Under the pieces are notes generated by a model. It ran no database searches and had not been told where the DNA came from. It was given only the letters and a program-made list of their open reading frames with translations. Source: Gari tellinella (taxonomy: Eukaryota; Mollusca; Bivalvia; Cardiida; Psammobiidae). Taken from it: a DNA stretch of 64,000 nucleotides. The stretch is taken from NCBI GenBank assembly GCA_922989275.2, contig OV277869.1, positions 19,230,189 through 19,294,188 on the forward strand, written 5' to 3'. The position numbers and the translations under genes are program-made. Of this stretch, positions 59,574 to 64,000 are shown in pieces (positions within the stretch are counted from its first letter, which is position 1; each line of letters starts with the position of its first letter).

Positions 59574-60256
59574 CTTCTTTCAACAGTTGAGTTTCGTTTT
59601 ATCTTAACATGGGACACTATACAGTGGAGAAGTTATTAATACGTCCCGTTTAAACAAAACTAAGCCGCAAACGCACAATACAAACAAGAGCCAAGCTGGC
59701 TTTAAATCACTCACCTGGTACACCATGTAAAATAATGACCTAGATTATGACACGGTATACATGTAACCCACAATCAACCGTGGCCTATATTTCAATGAGG
59801 CAAACATTTAAGCAGGTTTCATTAAGATCAAATGAGATTTGTAGTTTATAGAGTGTTAACAAAGTAAGTTTTATGATTTGCCCTAGTGACCTAATTTTTT
59901 TATCCTGTCACGTGCCTACTTTCCTGACGGATAAAGGGGTGGGAGATAAACTTTGCTTTATTATGCTAGTTGGTCACATGACCGATGTTATTATGTCAGT
60001 TGGTCACATGACTTGTAGCCGGAACTATTTTTTCCCACCGAGACGCTTATTTTTCCCGCTGTTAGGAAAGGTATTTTAAAACTCTTTCAACAGAATCCGA
60101 CGTGTAACGACGTTTATTCGAACTATTCGATGCAATCAAAGCGTTATAGAGTACGCGCCACCAGTCGTTTGCTGAGATACTTCTATAATTGTCCACCTTT
60201 TAGATTTTTTAAGTGAAAAACTCTAGATTTTTAAAGGTTCTTTTATTTCTTTTCTA

Positions 60257-61386
60257 CCCCCATTCCACGAGACGGCGCTCGATGGCGATCTCATCGCTCC
60301 GACAGAGCGCCATAGGTCGCCTCAGAATGAAGCAATCTAACGGCATTTACAATCCGATTGCGTTCAGATTACGCTCCGATGGCGTTCCGTTAGCGATATG
60401 TAAGATCCGATAGCGACTTCATGGTCATTGGTCGCCACCCAATTTATAAAAATGTTGCGCTCTAGTATGATCAGATTGCGCTCCGTTGGCGCTCAAAGGC
60501 GACTGAGATGCGATCTATTGCGCTCCATTAGCGCTCCGATGGCGACCACTGTGACCTATGGCGCTCAAAAGAGATCCGTTAGCGATGTCGGCCACCGATG
60601 GACATCCATTACCGCTCTGTTAGCGCTCTACTTGATCTGATTCGGGATATATCCTATGAAGACCTGTGGCGCTCTGCCGCGCTCATTCGTTTTAAATTCG
60701 CTGGCAGATATTTAGGGAAATAGCCATACACATAGCTGCTTTCTTTTCGACTTGTGTCCACTCAATGCAGTAACATAGTAATGCAGACGATTCCTATAAG
60801 AGCTTTCTGCATTATGTTCGTACTGCCACAAGTCGCTATAGAAATCTGTGTTTTTCCATTTAATAATGACTACAAATGTTCTAACGCACATCAAAATCAA
60901 TGTTAAACGCCATTATATTAACACACTTTTCGGTATCATCTTTGTATGGGTGTATAACAGTTTGGATCCGGATGAGACGTCGAGTAACATCATGCAATTT
61001 GGATATACTGATAGAAAATACTATCGGGTATTTTAAAATGCAGAGACTCACTATCAGATCGCCACGAAGCGCGAAGTATCTACTGATTTGCTTTGTTGGA
61101 TGATGGTGGCGCTAAGGTGATCCGATAGCGCTGTAGTTACGATCTTGGCGATCAAGCAGCGCTCCGATGGCGACTAAGGCATTCAATTAGCGATCTGATG
61201 GCGTTCTGGCCGGAGCGCCACGGATCTTTGTGCAGGGGAGTAAACCGACGGCAACCTTGGCGATCATGGAGATCAGATAGCGACCCATTTGCGCACAGGT
61301 AGCGCTCCTTGCGACCTCGGCGCTCTGCATGGCGACCTGCGGCGCTCTGACAGAGCGCCATGGATCGCCGTCTCGTGGAATGGGGG
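60257..61386. mobile_element. 1.13-kb inverted-repeat element rich in GCGCTC/GGCGA words
   Basis: Ends CCCCCATTCCACGAGACGGC and its inverse, each flanked by TA, consistent with a TA duplication. TIRs extend to GACAGAGCGCCAT on both sides. The inside holds more than twenty GGCGCTC, GCGCTCCGATGGCGA or TAGCGCTC words, a nested palindrome (60751-60836) and a family B remnant (60955-60997). No transposase ORF. Confidence 0.8.
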
Positions 61387-61550
61387 TATTCAACGTAACT
61401 AGGATGTGACGTCACTGACGTCATCTATATAATAGCGCGATTTCCTAGAGTAACATAGTTCTTTAGTGAGAATCTTATATAGACCGAAAATGATTTTAGC
61501 TTTGAAAGAAGCATTCTCTATTTAGTTTACTATTGTGACAAGAATAAATA

Positions 61551-61692
61551 GAATATTTGGTACCTAGTTTTGAATGAGAAATGTTATCTGGCTCGGTTTC
61601 TGAAAATATCAGGTTCGCCTGCGGTTCACCAGATATATTCACCGCCTTGCCAGATAACATTTCTCATTCAAACCTAGTCACCAAATATTCTC
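61551..61692. repeat. Foldback hairpin
   Basis: Arms GAATATTTGGTACCTAG...ATGTTATCTGGC (61551-61593) and inverse (61649-61690), apex GGTTCGCCTGCGGTTCACC. Preceded by AATAAATAGAAT. A diverged one-armed relative is at about 42346-42400. Confidence 0.85.
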
Positions 61693-62559
61693 TATACCCG
61701 ACATTACCAATACATGTATTGAAACATGACGTAGACATCAATAAAGCAAACGATTTGATCAAGATTGAATCGACATAAGCCATATTTAAACTTGACCTAG
61801 TTTTCAATGAGACAAACAATTTGACCAAGTTTCATTAAAATTTAATGAGATATGTAGCCTCTAGAGGGTTAACAAGAGCTTTCTATGATGTGACCTATTG
61901 TTTGACCGTCTATGGTCCATATTTGAACTTGATCTAGATTTTATATAGGCATTTATTCAGATCATAATTATGAGATTTGTAGCCTCTAGAGGGTTAAATC
62001 TGTTTTTCTATGATTTTACCTAGTGACCTAGTTGTTGACCTAACATGACCGATATTCAAACCTAAGCTAAATATCAATATGGCAAACATTCTGACCAAAA
62101 TGCATTAAATCCAACGAGATGTGTAGTCTTTAGAGTGTTACAAGGTTTTGCTATGATTTGACGTAGTTGACCTAGTTTTTGACCCACCAAAACCTATATT
62201 CAAACTTGACCTAGATATACATGAGGCAAACATTCTGACCAAGTTGCACTAAAATTCTATGATTTGATCTAGTGACATAGATTTTTACCGGACATTGCCC
62301 ACATTTAAACCTGACCTAAGTATCAATGATGCAAACATTTTGACCAAGTTTCATGAAGATCGAACCAGATTTGTTACGAAGTGTGTCAACAAGGTTTTTC
62401 TTTGATTTAATCTAGTGACCTAGTTTTTGACCCGACACGATCCACATTCGAACTTGACATAGATTTCTTCCAGACAATCATTGTAAGAAAATTTCATGAA
62501 GATTGCAAAAGTGTTGAGTCATGCAGGTTAAACCAACATTAGAGAAGGCCCTTTCCTTG

Positions 62560-63000
62560 ACGTCAAACGTAAGTACAGGTTAAAACGGTATGCTCTAATA
62601 CAGAAAAACTTCGTGTAAAAAGGAAATAAAAATGTCTTCTTCACTTTTTTTTCGTATCAAAGCCAGTGATGGTTCTCTTTTAATACAGAAAATATATTCG
62701 GTTTAGAGGCAGGTGCATATTCTATCCCAGTATTATGCGTTTGTGGTAAAACAGTTATTTCTATTGCAAACAGTTGGAATCAAATCCAATGATCAGGTTC
62801 CAAACTTTTACCACTCAGATTAAAAGTAATCGTGAATATTTTTAAGAAGGTGTAATATTTTACATTTTATTTCATTGTGTCTGCGTTTCGATTCCTTAAA
62901 TATATAAAAACAAGTGTAACGCCGTTATTACTGTTGGTTCACTCTATTTGGTCAAATAAAATAAAAACAATGTCAGATACTTTACCATGAGATATGTTAC
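62560..63000. other. MITE remnants, no gene
   Basis: Family A hairpin remnant about 62765-62815 (GCAAACAGTTGGAATCAAAT) with neighbouring TGCGTTTGTGG and GTGTCTGCGTTTCG words. Nothing else recognised. Confidence 0.55.
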
Positions 63001-63012
63001 TTTGACGATGAA

Positions 63013-63137
63013 TTAAATTGGTATCCTTTGACATGCTATTCCACCAACCACGCCCAGTACAATGCCTACGATGTTGTGAGAAACGGCTGCTGCAATGCTA
63101 TGGGATTTAGTAACGACGTCCGCCGGGGAAGGGCAAA
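63013..63137 (-). CDS. Possible terminal exon of a second gene
   Basis: Acceptor TTTCTCCCTAG|TTTGCC with a good pyrimidine tract, then 40 codons, CPSPADVVTKSHSIAAAVSH followed by NIVGIVLGVVGGIACQRIPI, and TAA. The hydrophobic run near the C-terminus could be a membrane anchor. No family recognised; the rest of the gene would lie at higher coordinates, possibly outside the window. No AATAAA was seen within 100 bp after the stop. Confidence 0.3.
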
Positions 63138-63800
63138 CTAGGGAGAAACAACATTTAAATAATAAATGAATACAGAGGTGAAAGTGAGGCTCAAAAGTAC
63201 AGATCCCTACTGAAACTAAAAAAACAACATTTAGCACAAAGTATGCTTTGTTTAAATGGGCAAACATGGGCTAGTTGGGTTACCACTGGATGTCTGTTAA
63301 AGATCCATTTCGTCTAAAGTGAAAATAAGCAAACTTAAATCAGTCAAAACCCGATATGTCGAACTAGATAAAACTGAACAAAATGTTGTCGTCAATGTCT
63401 TTGACAGAATAGCATGCGACAGCAATCGACCTATCACCAAGCCTTCTAGCTCTCGGTCTGAAATATAGCCATTATAGTTAATAGTTTCACCCTTTATTAC
63501 ACCTTCACCGCCATATTTCGTCTGCGTCAGTATTGTTGTTTACAATGTCGTTAAATGTAAGGTAGAATGACGGACGACATTTGGAAACGAGTCTCAAGCA
63601 GTTTGGATTTTGATCAGACGTCTGACCAGAATTCAAACTGTTTGCAAATACCACTGAAGAAAAATGCAATTTGTTCACAATAAACGCGTTTATGCTTAAA
63701 CAATGAGACAACCATGTTCAGTATTGTTTGTTTTACGCTTTTTTCCGTCTACACGTGAATTCCAGGTTGCCTAATGGTCATTACAATTCAAATGTTTAAT

Positions 63801-63993
63801 TTAACCCCTTCACTGTCGTACCCCGAGTACAACGATTATTTGCAAACAGTCTGAATCCTGATTAGACGCCGCGTAACTGTTTGACACTCTTTTCAATATT
63901 TCTTAACTAAAAAAACCTAAATATTGAATTTGAGAAATCAAAGCGGACGACAATTGTTTAAAATTGATGACGTCAAGGCAGTGAAGCGGTTAA
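63801..63993. mobile_element. Family B MITE, TTAA-flanked
   Basis: TTAACCCCTTCACTGTCG at left and GGCAGTGAAGCGGTTAA at right. The hairpin right arm is mostly deleted (GACGCCGCGTAACTGTTTG). GTCGTCCGC word subterminally. Confidence 0.85.
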
Positions 63994-64000
63994 CTCATTG

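Larger units (their letters stand above)
59684..62540. repeat. Tandem-repeat element of the CAAGAGCC class, interrupted
   Basis: Starts CAAGAGCCAAGCTGGC, then AAATCACTCACCTGG. About 150-bp units with GACCTAGTTTTTGACC, CAAACATTCTGACCAAGTTT, and GTAGCCTCTAGAGGGTTAA recur at 59700-60060 and 61780-62530. Separated by unrelated inserted DNA (60060-61780). Right border unclear. Confidence 0.75.

Noticed and set aside
541..63890. CRISPR-like array of palindromic repeats
   Set aside because: Copies are spread irregularly over the window with large variable spacing, lie inside larger elements with their own ends, and the genome is eukaryotic.

Overview
This is a piece of an intron-rich, AT-rich animal genome, most likely from a bivalve mollusc. 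That placement is my inference from the repeats (tandem arrays of 'CAAGAGCC...CTCAGGTGAGC' type, dense hairpin MITEs, LINE and SINE remnants) and from the gene structure. Exons are short, introns are kilobases long, splice sites are GT-AG, and nothing looks like an operon.

The dominant gene is on the minus strand, from about 37.69 kb (5' UTR) down to 3.515 kb. I could assemble 20 coding exons whose phases all agree. They total 2,172 nt and predict a 723-residue ABCG-family half-transporter most like the White subfamily. It has one N-terminal nucleotide-binding domain with every expected motif (Walker A, Q-loop, ISGGE signature, Walker B, D-loop, H-loop), then a six-helix membrane domain ending in a lysine/arginine tail. 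White-type half-transporters normally work as heterodimers moving pigment precursors or other small molecules across membranes of lysosome-related organelles. An acidic dileucine motif near the N terminus fits that location. Exon 13, which encodes the first membrane helices, has a second divergent copy 768 bp downstream. That copy keeps both splice sites but is 4 nt shorter and therefore frameshifted. It is the best candidate here for a degenerating, or wrongly assembled, mutually exclusive exon.

Almost everything else is mobile or repetitive DNA. Introns and flanks are packed with 190-260 bp MITEs. At least three families, with different ends (TA-flanked 'ACAGTGGAGAAGACG', TTAA-flanked 'CCCTTTCACTGCC', TTAA-flanked 'CCCATTTGCGCC'), share one central hairpin built on GATCAGACGCCG. 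Several sit within 20 bp of splice sites of the ABCG gene.

Right of the gene (38-64 kb) there is no confident gene. From left to right it holds: a two-layer nested transposon (38.38-40.48 kb), a broken L1/Tx1-like LINE 3' part (42.78-43.59 kb), a tRNA-derived SINE (47.7-48.1 kb), a degenerate CR1/Jockey-like reverse transcriptase (49.4-50.3 kb), a 5.7 kb foldback-type giant inverted repeat with a LINE fragment and a tandem-repeat element inserted in one arm (52.99-58.68 kb), and a GC-richer inverted-repeat element full of GCGCTC/GGCGA words (60.26-61.39 kb) lying inside tandem-repeat DNA. A possible last coding exon of a second minus-strand gene (63.01-63.14 kb) is the only sign of another protein gene, and it is weak.
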